Below are positions 37,989 through 46,122 of a stretch of 61,208 bases of DNA, piece by piece. The notes beneath the pieces are model-generated. The model was not told the DNA's origin. It saw only the letters and a program-made list of their open reading frames with translations, and ran no database searches. The position numbers and the translations under genes are program-made. Positions within the stretch are counted from its first letter, which is position 1; every line of letters starts with the position of its first letter. The DNA comes from Bacteroidota bacterium (GTDB lineage Bacteria > Bacteroidota > Bacteroidia > Bacteroidales > F082), in the NCBI GenBank assembly GCA_016845175.1, contig JAERTD010000025.1, positions 1-61,208 on the forward strand. Direction: 5' to 3'.

Positions 37989-38426
37989 CTAAGTGACAAG
38001 GGTAACAACGGCAAAGATCAATCCCATGAAAACATATAGACCCATAATAATAGCCAGCAAGACTCCAATATATGTGTAATGTGATTTTAAATTGTCGAAT
38101 GCTAACTCAAAGGATCTTTGGTCCATCTCTTGAACGCCTTTCTTGGTGAATTTTGCAAAACGAAATAGGTACAACAACGGAAAGAAATAAATGAGTCCAA
38201 AGATTAAATAGATAAACCCAAGAAAAAAGGAAGAAAATCCTGGTAGCGGGTCTTCTCCGGTAACACTATTCATAATCGATCCGAGTGAAAATCCGAATAT
38301 TACAATTAAAGCCATGAAAACAAAGCCCACAATTGCTATAAACATGGCCCATTTTCTGGTTGTTTCGAGATTAGTCTGAATTGCTGAATTAAGATTTAAG
38401 TCATTTTTTGTGAGATTGGTTTCCAT
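37989..38426 (-). CDS. Small membrane protein, DUF5362-like
   Basis: A 145-residue protein with four hydrophobic segments (about 27-50, 64-88, 110-130 and 130-145). A soluble N-terminus (METNLTKNDLNLNSA) and a charged loop RFAKFTKKGVQEMDQRSFELAFDNLKSHY lie before the last pair. It resembles the DUF5362 family as remembered; no function is known. It stands alone between two intergenic gaps. Confidence 0.65.
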   Translation of the reverse strand: METNLTKNDLNLNSAIQTNLETTRKWAMFIAIVGFVFMALIVIFGFSLGSIMNSVTGEDPLPGFSSFFLGFIYLIFGLIYFFPLLYLFRFAKFTKKGVQEMDQRSFELAFDNLKSHYTYIGVLLAIIMGLYVFMGLIFAVVTLVT

Positions 38427-38595
38427 ATATCTAATAATTGGTTAATGGGGATATTGTTTAACTAATGTAAATATGAAGTAGTGCGTTTAAATCTGCTATA
38501 ATTATGACAATTGGTATTTATATCTGATATAGAGGTTTGTTTGACATCGTTATTGGTCATCTTTTGGCCAACCATAAAGAAGCCTGGTGACAGTA

Positions 38596-39552
38596 TTAAT
38601 GGAGCGTTTTCTCCATCATATATTTACGTTTGAATGTCATTGATCCATCATAAATGCTTTCAATGATGGGGCTGTTATACATCCTGTCCATGGGCGTGAA
38701 TAGTATTTGCTCACTATTCCCGGCCTGGTTTTCATACACATATTCGACTTCCAGGCCACCGGTGTTGTCACTAAAGTACTCTCTGATCAAATGACCATCC
38801 TCGTATTGGTAGTTTAATGAATGCGTTTTAAACCATTTGTTCTGCCAATTGTAGAACCTTGTTTTTTCCAATAAACCATCAGAATTGTATTGGTATTCCT
38901 CCTTGTCCTCATTAATCCATATATCGGCATTTGCATAGTATCCTGATGAAAACCAGCTTTTGGGCATGCCATTCTCATAGGCAAATTCCTCATTGTAGAA
39001 ATACATATCATAATACAGGTCTTTGAGGCGGTATTGTATCACCTGTTGATCATCATAGGTGTACTCACCTTTACTGACTTTATGTAGTATGCCATTACCC
39101 TCCACATCCATATGGAAATCGAAGGACTCCAGCAAAGCTCCGTTGAAATGGAAGACAATTTCTTCGCGGCTTATGAACTTACCGTCAACATATTCATAAA
39201 ACTTCATTCTGTCCATGCGTTGATCAGTAAATTCATATTCGGCTTTTTCAGCAAGATATAATGGGCCGTCTTCCCCAAAATAAGATATGGCAATAACCAT
39301 GTTGCCCTCATAAGTATAGTGACAGTTTAATGTAGTATCCCAGGTATTATAACTCGAATTGGATTTAAACAGGACAGTTCGGTTCACCAACAGATTGTTC
39401 TCATAATTATAAAACACTTTCAAAGCACCTTCAATGACATCATTTGACATGCTCATTTGCTTGATGCGTTTGTGGTTCATTTGAAGGCTATCATCCTTTT
39501 CACAGGCAAAGAAAAACGGCAGGCAAAATAACAGATACAGAAGCTTTTTCAT
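38596..39552 (-). CDS. Lipoprotein of unknown function
   Basis: From ATG 39552 the protein has 318 residues with a lipoprotein signal, MKKLLYLLFCLPFFFAC. The rest is rich in Tyr and acidic residues with recurring strands such as YTYEGNMV, YEYVDGK, YTYDDQQV, YQYNSDGLL and YQYEDGHL. This YD-like repeat pattern is common in Bacteroidota surface lipoproteins. No catalytic motif is seen. Confidence 0.7.
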   Translation of the reverse strand: MKKLLYLLFCLPFFFACEKDDSLQMNHKRIKQMSMSNDVIEGALKVFYNYENNLLVNRTVLFKSNSSYNTWDTTLNCHYTYEGNMVIAISYFGEDGPLYLAEKAEYEFTDQRMDRMKFYEYVDGKFISREEIVFHFNGALLESFDFHMDVEGNGILHKVSKGEYTYDDQQVIQYRLKDLYYDMYFYNEEFAYENGMPKSWFSSGYYANADIWINEDKEEYQYNSDGLLEKTRFYNWQNKWFKTHSLNYQYEDGHLIREYFSDNTGGLEVEYVYENQAGNSEQILFTPMDRMYNSPIIESIYDGSMTFKRKYMMEKTLH

Positions 39553-39909
39553 AATTGGGTTGTTTATAATATCCTCATGCACAAAAGTGTACAAGCAGTA
39601 CATTTACTTAATGCTATACAGCACTACTATACCAATAGCAACAACTGCTTTTACATACCTAAGAGGTCTGTAAAGCCGAAGTATTCCAGAAAATCTTCAA
39701 AAAGAAAACTAAAGGGTTTCGTGTTTTGTTCATTGTATAGCAGGTCACCCCAAATGTAGGAAAAATCCAAATGAATTAAACTGGATATTGCGATCAGTTA
39801 GAATAGTAATTGACGACCATATTTAAAGTGCTTTGAAATCAATTATTTGTGTGATTCTGCAATGAAAATATCTTATCTTTATAAACCTGCTCATAAAACC
39901 CAATTTCCC
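39553..39909. other. Intergenic region, divergent promoters only
   Basis: A 357-bp gap between divergent genes. TATCTTTA at 39874-39881, one base off TAnnTTTG, could serve the rightward gene and favours its start at 39910. A TACATTTG box on the minus strand (39758-39751) lies far from the leftward gene. No RNA gene, repeat or further frame is supported. Confidence 0.5.
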
Positions 39910-41895
39910 ATGTCAGAAAATGCCAAAGATCAAAATTCGGAAGCTTACGAATTATTGGAGAATATGAATAATATGTGGTCCGATGTTAGCACTGACGACC
40001 AGGGTGAAGAATCCAGAACTCCTGCTTCACTTGATGAAGTGAATGCATCAATGGCCATTCTGGAAGAATTTTACTCCATGAATGTTACCATAAAAGAATA
40101 CAAAGACTGGGCAGATTCGCTGAAGGATATGTTGGCAACCTATAAGGAGATTTTTGAGTCTGAGGAACCAAAAGATGATGAGGTGGCCCAGCTGTTGGAA
40201 GAAGTTTTTATGCTTTGGACTGAAATCTCTTACCATGATGAAGCCGAGTACCGCAGCCCAAAAAACTGGAAGGAAATAAGGGCTTCAAGGGCTTTGCTTA
40301 AAAAAGCCAATATGATGACAGTTGAAGATGATCAGTTGTTAGCCAGAATTGAGGAATTGGAAGATGTGCTAAACTCTGCTGAAAAAAAGATTCCAAACCA
40401 CAGCAGCAGAGTTATTGCCAGTCTTATTTTTAGTGTTGTTATTCTTTTAGGGCTTGTTTTCCTATTATCCTGGAACACTTTTGAGCTGAAAGAAGTCAGC
40501 TATGATGCAGAATGGTTCACCACAGGACAAAATGGAAACCTATTCTGGACTACGCTGGATGACAAGGAAGAACAAAAGGCGATTACGAGGAAAATTTACC
40601 TGCCAAGAAACACCAAATTGGAACCTTTGGGAAGGAAGGGAAAGTCGTGGATACAGGTCAAAACACCAAATGGAGACTTTGGGTTTATTGACTTTAAATT
40701 GCTTAATGGAAGCAAGCATAGAAAAGCAAAGGCAGGCGCACGGATTTTCATGAAGATTGGGGCAGAAAAGGAGGATACTTTAACTTCAGGAAGCATGGTA
40801 ACTGTTCTGGAAAGAAAAACACAGAAGGTAAATTATGGCAGCATTGATTATATCAAAATAAAACTAGCTGATGGAAAGGTCAGATGGGCACGAGACAAGC
40901 AATTTGAAGAATTAATATTTGAAGGCATACCTAAGCTAAATCCAGACTATTTTATCGCTACAACTATAGCAACTGCAAGAAAGCAGATCTTGGGCAAAAC
41001 AAAAGAGGCTGTTGAGAAACGTTATGGTATAGCCTCTTCCTTTTTTCAAACCCAAAAAACAGATCAGGCCTATTATGCGCAATTGGTAGTGACAGACACC
41101 AACAATAGGCAGCGTAAAGGTCTGATTGTTAACTTTAATAAGAATGACACGGCATTCAATCTCAACTACATAGATGAAGGTGAAAGCAGGTTTTATAACA
41201 AATTCCCGCTCATGAATTTTGTTCGTAGCCAGGAATACAATAAAACCATGGCCTATCATTATTATCTTCCTGACCAACCCCTGATCAAATGGTGGACTGA
41301 ATTTAAAACCAGCAATTGGTTGACCAAAATCATTTATTGGGTGTTGGGTATTGTTTATCTGACCCTTTGTCTTTTTATTTTTTATTCCCTGGCCAGGCAG
41401 CTGGTGTCGCCTCTTATGCAAGTATTTACCTACAATCGTGTTTTTGCCAATGGTTTTGTCAAATTTGTCAACTTCCTGCTCATGTTCCTGGCTACTTATA
41501 TGTTTTTCTTGTTTGCAGTAACGATAATGGATATTTGGTTTCTGCCGCTGATTGCATTTTTAGGCACTGTCATATTTTGGTATATTATCCATAGTCATTT
41601 CGTTGAATACGACAGATGTCCTTCTTGTCATACGATGTACTCGGCCCTGGATAAAGGATCGACTAAAACAGGTAAATCAAAAAGTACAAGCTATGAGCAT
41701 AAGGAGAAAGATCTGGGATACAGAAGCAGAATAGAAGGCAATATTGAATACAGGGAACATCATTATCAAACCTGGAGTGAAAAGACTACTGATATCTACC
41801 AGCACTCCTTAGACCATAGAAGTTGTGCTTTGTGTGGGTATGAATGGGATATTGCTCTTAGTGAGAAAATAGATTCCTATACTGAAGAAGTATAG
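39910..41895 (+). CDS. Membrane protein with duplicated N-terminal domain, SH3-like region and zinc ribbon
   Basis: A protein of about 661 residues that I do not recognise. Residues 1-140 hold two copies of an acidic helical unit (LLENMNNMWSDVSTDD ... SLDEVNASMAILEE and LLEEVFMLWTEISYHD ... NWKEIRASRALLKK). A membrane segment (about 160-180) follows, then two SH3-like beta units (LEPLGRKGKSWIQVKT, GSMVTVLERKTQKVNYGSID). A soluble domain follows, then three or four membrane segments (about 480-570). A C-terminal zinc-ribbon-like module has CPSC and CALCG. The start at 39910 is chosen because a near-consensus -7 box lies just upstream; 39847 and 39862 are alternatives. Function unknown. Confidence 0.72.
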   Translation: MSENAKDQNSEAYELLENMNNMWSDVSTDDQGEESRTPASLDEVNASMAILEEFYSMNVTIKEYKDWADSLKDMLATYKEIFESEEPKDDEVAQLLEEVFMLWTEISYHDEAEYRSPKNWKEIRASRALLKKANMMTVEDDQLLARIEELEDVLNSAEKKIPNHSSRVIASLIFSVVILLGLVFLLSWNTFELKEVSYDAEWFTTGQNGNLFWTTLDDKEEQKAITRKIYLPRNTKLEPLGRKGKSWIQVKTPNGDFGFIDFKLLNGSKHRKAKAGARIFMKIGAEKEDTLTSGSMVTVLERKTQKVNYGSIDYIKIKLADGKVRWARDKQFEELIFEGIPKLNPDYFIATTIATARKQILGKTKEAVEKRYGIASSFFQTQKTDQAYYAQLVVTDTNNRQRKGLIVNFNKNDTAFNLNYIDEGESRFYNKFPLMNFVRSQEYNKTMAYHYYLPDQPLIKWWTEFKTSNWLTKIIYWVLGIVYLTLCLFIFYSLARQLVSPLMQVFTYNRVFANGFVKFVNFLLMFLATYMFFLFAVTIMDIWFLPLIAFLGTVIFWYIIHSHFVEYDRCPSCHTMYSALDKGSTKTGKSKSTSYEHKEKDLGYRSRIEGNIEYREHHYQTWSEKTTDIYQHSLDHRSCALCGYEWDIALSEKIDSYTEEV

Positions 41896-41896
41896 A

Positions 41897-42733
41897 CTAT
41901 TGTTTGAGCTTAAGGGGCTCCTGCTTGCTGCCCCAATACAAAATCAATAATCCTGCAATCACAAAGGGTATGCTCAGCCATTGTCCCATATTGAGGGTCA
42001 TGCTTTCTTCAAAGCCCACCTGTGGTACTTTGATAAACTCAATGAAAAAGCGAACGGACCAAAGGAAGGTCAGGAAATAACCGAAAATCATACCCGGTTT
42101 CATCACACCCTTTCGGCTCCAGTAGTATCTGAATAAAAAGAGGAAGATGGCCAGATAACTCAGGGCTTCATAGATTTGGGTTGGATGCCGTGGATCAGTT
42201 CCGTAGGATGGATCATAATAGTTCTTAAAGTAAAAACCCCAGGGCAATGTGGTGATGTCACCAAAGATTTCAGAATTCATCAGGTTTCCAGTTCGGATGA
42301 AGAAGCCGGCCAATGCCACCACAATGACGATGCGATCGAGTATCCATATATAGGGTTTCTTTTGTTTCCTGGAAAAAACATAGAGGCCAATCAGAATTCC
42401 TACTGCTGCTCCATGGCTTGCCAGACCACCTTCCCACACCATCAGTATTTCCATGGGGTTGGCCAGATAATAGGCAGGTTCATAAAACAAACAATGCCCC
42501 AGACGGGCACCTAATACAGTGAAGATGATCATATAGGTAGACAATTCATCCAATACTTTAATAGGTATGCCCTCATTCTTAAAGAGCTTCTGCATCAGTA
42601 TGTAACCGAAAATAAAGGAAGAGGCAAAAAGCAGTCCATACCATCTTACAGCCAGGCCACCCACCAGCCAAACATCGTCGGCTATGGAAAAGATTTCAGG
42701 CTGTACGTTCCATACAATATATTGAAGTGTCAT
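41897..42733 (-). CDS. lgt: Prolipoprotein diacylglyceryl transferase
   Basis: A 278-residue inner-membrane enzyme that adds diacylglycerol to the lipobox Cys of prolipoproteins. Conserved blocks are GARLGHCLFYEP, WEGGLASHGAAVGI, GNLMNSEIFGD and RHPTQIYEAL. A longer frame starts at 42772, but a full -7 box at 42761-42754 lies inside that extension, so ATG 42733 is preferred. Several lipoproteins encoded in this window are likely substrates. Confidence 0.97.
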   Translation of the reverse strand: MTLQYIVWNVQPEIFSIADDVWLVGGLAVRWYGLLFASSFIFGYILMQKLFKNEGIPIKVLDELSTYMIIFTVLGARLGHCLFYEPAYYLANPMEILMVWEGGLASHGAAVGILIGLYVFSRKQKKPYIWILDRIVIVVALAGFFIRTGNLMNSEIFGDITTLPWGFYFKNYYDPSYGTDPRHPTQIYEALSYLAIFLFLFRYYWSRKGVMKPGMIFGYFLTFLWSVRFFIEFIKVPQVGFEESMTLNMGQWLSIPFVIAGLLILYWGSKQEPLKLKQ

Positions 42734-42749
42734 AGGGTTTCTTCTGTTT

Positions 42750-42773
42750 GTTGCAAAAGTAGGAAATTGCAAC
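42750..42773 (-). promoter_or_regulatory. lgt -7 box inside an inverted repeat
   Basis: The minus strand reads TACTTTTG at 42761-42754, a full -7 match 20 nt before the lgt ATG. It is flanked by GTTGCAA (42750-42756) and TTGCAAC (42767-42773), a perfect 7-bp inverted repeat. Confidence 0.5.
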
Positions 42774-42776
42774 TAT

Positions 42777-42804
42777 AAAAAACGCCCCATGTATTCATGA
42801 GGCG
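42777..42804 (-). terminator. Intrinsic terminator after flavodoxin
   Basis: On the minus strand CGCCTCATG, loop AATA and CATGGGGCG form a 9-bp stem (one G-U pair) followed by TTTTTT. It separates the flavodoxin transcript from lgt. Confidence 0.88.
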
Positions 42805-42859
42805 CGGTGCCATATTTTCCAATGGCTTAGAATTTCTCCAGCCTGAGCTTATGAGCTGT

Positions 42860-43366
42860 TTAAACGAAAGCTTTTTTAAGTTCCTTTACCCAGTTTTTAA
42901 TGCGTTCATCGCTCAGGTCAGCCTGGTGGTGCTCGTCCAGAACCAATCCCACAAATTTACCATCATCATCAGCAAGTGAGAAATAGTAGTCGTAGCCTTC
43001 GGTGGGCCATTGGCCTACTACACAATTTTTGTCGGGGAGACGGCAGTACAAGGTGCCCAACCCATCCACAAAGCTTTCCGGATATTCCTTTTGGTCACCA
43101 AGACCAAAGAGTGCAATTTTTTTACCACTGAAGTCTAGAGATGATAAATTGTCAATGAATAATTCCCATTCATCCTGCATTTCGCCAATTCCCCAGGCTG
43201 AGGTGCCGAAAATCAGGTTGGTATATTGTTCCATTTCCTCAATGCCACTGGTTTTCAGGTTGTGAAGATCCAGTTTCACCCGTGTGCCAAATGCTTTTTT
43301 AATTTTCTCGGCAGATTTTTTGGTCATGCCGTATGTCGAGCCGTAAAATAATCCAATAGCCTCCAT
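42860..43366 (-). CDS. fldA: Flavodoxin
   Basis: A 168-residue FMN protein that carries low-potential electrons. The phosphate loop is GLFYGSTYGMTKKSA (about 5-19), followed by the FMN contacts FGTSAWGIGEMQDEW and FGLGDQKEYPESFVDG. Length and motifs fit the long-chain flavodoxins. It has its own promoter and terminator and is thus monocistronic. Confidence 0.95.
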   Translation of the reverse strand: MEAIGLFYGSTYGMTKKSAEKIKKAFGTRVKLDLHNLKTSGIEEMEQYTNLIFGTSAWGIGEMQDEWELFIDNLSSLDFSGKKIALFGLGDQKEYPESFVDGLGTLYCRLPDKNCVVGQWPTEGYDYYFSLADDDGKFVGLVLDEHHQADLSDERIKNWVKELKKAFV

Positions 43367-43396
43367 GATAATTTAGATAAGTTATAAATAACGCGG

Positions 43397-43426
43397 CAAA
43401 AGTAATTGTTTTGTTTTGAATAGCAA
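43397..43426 (-). promoter_or_regulatory. Flavodoxin promoter
   Basis: The minus strand has TTG at 43426-43424, a 19-nt spacer and TACTTTTG at 43404-43397, a good match to the Bacteroidota promoter, 30 nt upstream of the flavodoxin ATG. Confidence 0.65.
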
Positions 43427-43480
43427 GGTTTTGCTTTTAGAAAAATGCGCCAAATCTTAGTTTAACAATGGGTTTGAAAA

Positions 43481-44086
43481 TCAGGCCTTTCCTTCTATCT
43501 CATTGAGGCTGATCAGCTGATGCATGAGGGCGTATACCGTTAAACCGCTAACGGTTTTGATACCCAGTTTTTTGGTGATGTTCTTGCGATGGGTGGTTAC
43601 CGTATGTATGCTTAAGAATAAGGTATCTGCCACCTCCTGGTTGGTCAGGCCCAGGGCAATATATTTGAGAATTTCAGCTTCCCGTCCGCTGATGCTTTGA
43701 TCGGGTTTGGTTTTGGGTTTAGATAAACTGGTATCTATGGACCGAATCTGTTCCATTAGCTCATGCTTGCCATCAGTCAGATGTAAACAGTGATGAAAAC
43801 GGCTCTTGAAATTCTCTGCCGTATGTGACTGGCACATACCTACAAGTTTTAAAAGAGGTTCACTTTGTAGTTCACTGACTACTTTGAAGAATGACTCACC
43901 CAGTGCCTCAGGGTTCAATAATACCATATCGGGTTTGTGTTGTTTTATTTTCTCACAAAGCCGTTTCTCTGTTCCATCAAAAACTTCCAGGATCAGCAAT
44001 CCGCTTAACTCATCCAACATCTTCTCAATGCCTGCACGGATTAAAAAGGTATTTTCAACGATTACAATGCCTACTTGACCAGCCAT
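43481..44086 (-). CDS. LuxR/NarL-type regulator with degenerate receiver domain
   Basis: A 201-residue regulator. The C-terminal GerE-type helix-turn-helix (about 135-190, SGREAEILKYIALGLTNQEV ... HTVTTHRKNITKKLGI) is standard. The N-terminal receiver-like domain lacks the phosphorylation set: the acidic pair is Glu11-Asn12 (VIVEN), the acceptor Asp is Asn58 (MVLLNPE), and the usual Lys is replaced near Thr104 (HLTDG). It should therefore act without phosphotransfer. The gene begins 4 bp after the RIC-type hemerythrin gene, so the two are co-transcribed. Confidence 0.88.
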   Translation of the reverse strand: MAGQVGIVIVENTFLIRAGIEKMLDELSGLLILEVFDGTEKRLCEKIKQHKPDMVLLNPEALGESFFKVVSELQSEPLLKLVGMCQSHTAENFKSRFHHCLHLTDGKHELMEQIRSIDTSLSKPKTKPDQSISGREAEILKYIALGLTNQEVADTLFLSIHTVTTHRKNITKKLGIKTVSGLTVYALMHQLISLNEIEGKA

Positions 44087-44090
44087 ATGC

Positions 44091-44819
44091 TTACTTCCTG
44101 TTTTTTAGGGTGTATTCCATGGCTTCAACCTTTGGCACTAAGATCATATCCTCAATTCTTGCATGCTCATTCAGATCCTTCTCCAGTGCAAACAAATCCT
44201 TTAAAATCTGAAACCTGAGGGAGTCGCTTGGTGAGGCGGGCAGGTATTTAATGATGATGTTCTTCAGGTCATACAATTTGTCTTCCACATTATCGTGTTC
44301 CAGTTCGTAATCGGTAATAGAATAATTATGCATCTTATCCTTAAGCGAATCGCTTACCACATTTGATTCCAGGGCTGCTTCCAATTCAAGAATATAAGGG
44401 TAGACCTCGTTTTCTTCCCTTGCGGTATGGGTGCTGAATTCAGTGACATATTCTTCATAGAATTTCTTCATCATCAGACTGATTTCCTTGTTGAGACCTT
44501 CACCTTCGGCCATTTGGTTGATCAGTGATTCAACCTCAGGTATCATATCCTTTAGGTAGTATTGATGCGCTTTCCTCAAATAATCAACCAGCATACTGGC
44601 AGGAAAACTTTGCAGGTGTTTCTTCGGAAAATACTGAGGATCGTGAAATGCATTGATGATGGTCAGGAAAAACTCAAGGTTGATTTCCTTCTGCTCACAA
44701 ATTTCCTCAATGGTCTGATCACCAAAGCCCAACTGAATCCCAAAACGGTTAATTACCGGAATCAGGTCGTGGTCGTGGTGGATGATGTCAGCTAGTTTTA
44801 TGGTTCCTTCAATATGCAT
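44091..44819 (-). CDS. RIC-type di-iron hemerythrin-like protein (YtfE/ScdA family)
   Basis: A 242-residue protein likely involved in repair of iron centres or in oxygen/nitric oxide handling. Residues 5-65 resemble the ScdA N-terminal domain but lack its paired cysteines (GIQLGFGDQTIEE in place of a CCGG motif). From about 75 comes a hemerythrin-like four-helix bundle with the expected ligands in LRKAHQYYL, FSTHTAREENEVYP, YELEHDNVEDK and LNEHARIED. It is the first gene of a pair with a LuxR-type regulator. Confidence 0.87.
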   Translation of the reverse strand: MHIEGTIKLADIIHHDHDLIPVINRFGIQLGFGDQTIEEICEQKEINLEFFLTIINAFHDPQYFPKKHLQSFPASMLVDYLRKAHQYYLKDMIPEVESLINQMAEGEGLNKEISLMMKKFYEEYVTEFSTHTAREENEVYPYILELEAALESNVVSDSLKDKMHNYSITDYELEHDNVEDKLYDLKNIIIKYLPASPSDSLRFQILKDLFALEKDLNEHARIEDMILVPKVEAMEYTLKNRK

Positions 44820-44839
44820 AATGATTCTAAATTGGACTG

Positions 44840-44847
44840 CAAAAGTA
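44840..44847 (-). promoter_or_regulatory. Candidate -7 box of the hemerythrin-LuxR pair
   Basis: The minus strand reads TACTTTTG, a full match, 20 nt before the hemerythrin ATG. TTG at 44866-44864 with a 16-nt spacer is a weak -33 element. Confidence 0.5.
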
Positions 44848-44902
44848 TATATTTAACTTAAGTCAATGTATGCCCATACTGTATTATCTTAAGATGTCGT
44901 AG

Positions 44903-45988
44903 CTATAAGGCTTGGGCTAGTAAACGTCTAACGGCATCATCCAACAAGCTGTCGGGATAGGAAAAGCTTAAGGTTTTGATGCTTTCTGCCTGGTCAAGGG
45001 CAGCCAGCAGATTCAGTGTTTGTTGTTCCTGAACCAGGCATTGCCCGGATGCTTCGAATTTTTTCGCCAAATAGACTTGTTCAGTTTGGCCGGGTGTGGG
45101 TATGAAGATGATTTTTTTATTGAAATGTATCAGGTCCATGATACTGGAATAGCCGGGTCGGCACACAATGATTTTCGTCGATTGGATCATTTGGGCCAGC
45201 GCCTCATCTTCCAAATGTGAAATCATATGAATGTTGTCAGTAGTATGTTGTTGATCGTTTTCAGGTTTACCCTGGAGAAAAACAAATTTCAAATCTGATT
45301 GTTGGGCCTGTGCCAAGAGCTTTTCTTCAACCAGGGTCCGATGAGGTTCCGGACCAGAGAGCATCACCAATACATCGATGGATTCTGTTTGGGAAACCTT
45401 CATACCTGAAAACCGACTCAGTGGGCCTATGAATCTGTGTTGCTTATTGGGATAGCTCGAAATATGGGAAAGCACACCCGATAGGTTTGATTCAGCATCC
45501 ACATCAGGGATCCATAGGGCATTGAACTTTTTTATGTATGAATGGATGATCCAATGTGCAAATGGTAAAAATAGGCTGGACAGTCCTGAAGCCTGAAGCT
45601 TAAGTTGATGGGTAATGAATATGCATTGGGCTTGAGTGCTGGACAATTCATAGCGGTTGTCGGATATCACAATGTCCACATTATGGTCCTTGATCAGTTT
45701 TTCCAATGTCTTCCGGGCGACTTTGGCTTCCCGACGCATAATGGGGAAGTCTCGTATGAGTTTGAATGCCATGGCACCCTTCCGGGGATACTTAGGCTGG
45801 TAACCGGGTAATCGGAGGCAGAGGATATCAGGAAACCTTCTTTTCAGAAAAGCCAATGGACGTTGGTCAGCAGCAAGAATAACATGGGCTCCATGCCTTT
45901 TTATCGACTCCACCAATGGAACCATCCTGGTAGCATGTCCCAAACCCCAATCCAAAGGGCAGACCAATATGGTTTTCGATGGCTGCAT
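44903..45988 (-). CDS. Predicted glycosyltransferase, MurG-like GT-B fold
   Basis: A 361-residue soluble protein. It opens with ILVCPLDWGLGHATRMVPLVESIKRHGAHV, the nucleotide-sugar transferase start with a GLGHATR loop, and has a second Rossmann half from about residue 205 (DVLVMLSGPEPHRTLVEEKL) with a donor-binding segment IIVCRPGYSSIMDLI. It belongs to the conserved predicted transferases related to MurG and glycosyltransferase family 28. Donor and acceptor are unknown; it stands alone, divergent from dprA. Confidence 0.82.
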   Translation of the reverse strand: MQPSKTILVCPLDWGLGHATRMVPLVESIKRHGAHVILAADQRPLAFLKRRFPDILCLRLPGYQPKYPRKGAMAFKLIRDFPIMRREAKVARKTLEKLIKDHNVDIVISDNRYELSSTQAQCIFITHQLKLQASGLSSLFLPFAHWIIHSYIKKFNALWIPDVDAESNLSGVLSHISSYPNKQHRFIGPLSRFSGMKVSQTESIDVLVMLSGPEPHRTLVEEKLLAQAQQSDLKFVFLQGKPENDQQHTTDNIHMISHLEDEALAQMIQSTKIIVCRPGYSSIMDLIHFNKKIIFIPTPGQTEQVYLAKKFEASGQCLVQEQQTLNLLAALDQAESIKTLSFSYPDSLLDDAVRRLLAQAL

Positions 45989-46122
45989 GGATACAAAGCT
46001 AGTGATTCTAAGCTAAAAGCTTTATATTTGATGTGAACAAACAAGTACAACAAACAAAGCCATTCCTTTATTTGACAAGCCATCACCCAAGGGGCTGTTA
46101 AGCTTTGTTATGGAAGTTAATG

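Noticed and set aside
37861..37992. A 43-codon + strand frame starting MVQEIIVLGSYW
   Set aside because: It overlaps the end of the convergent membrane-protein gene, has no promoter or recognisable sequence, and is short enough to occur by chance.
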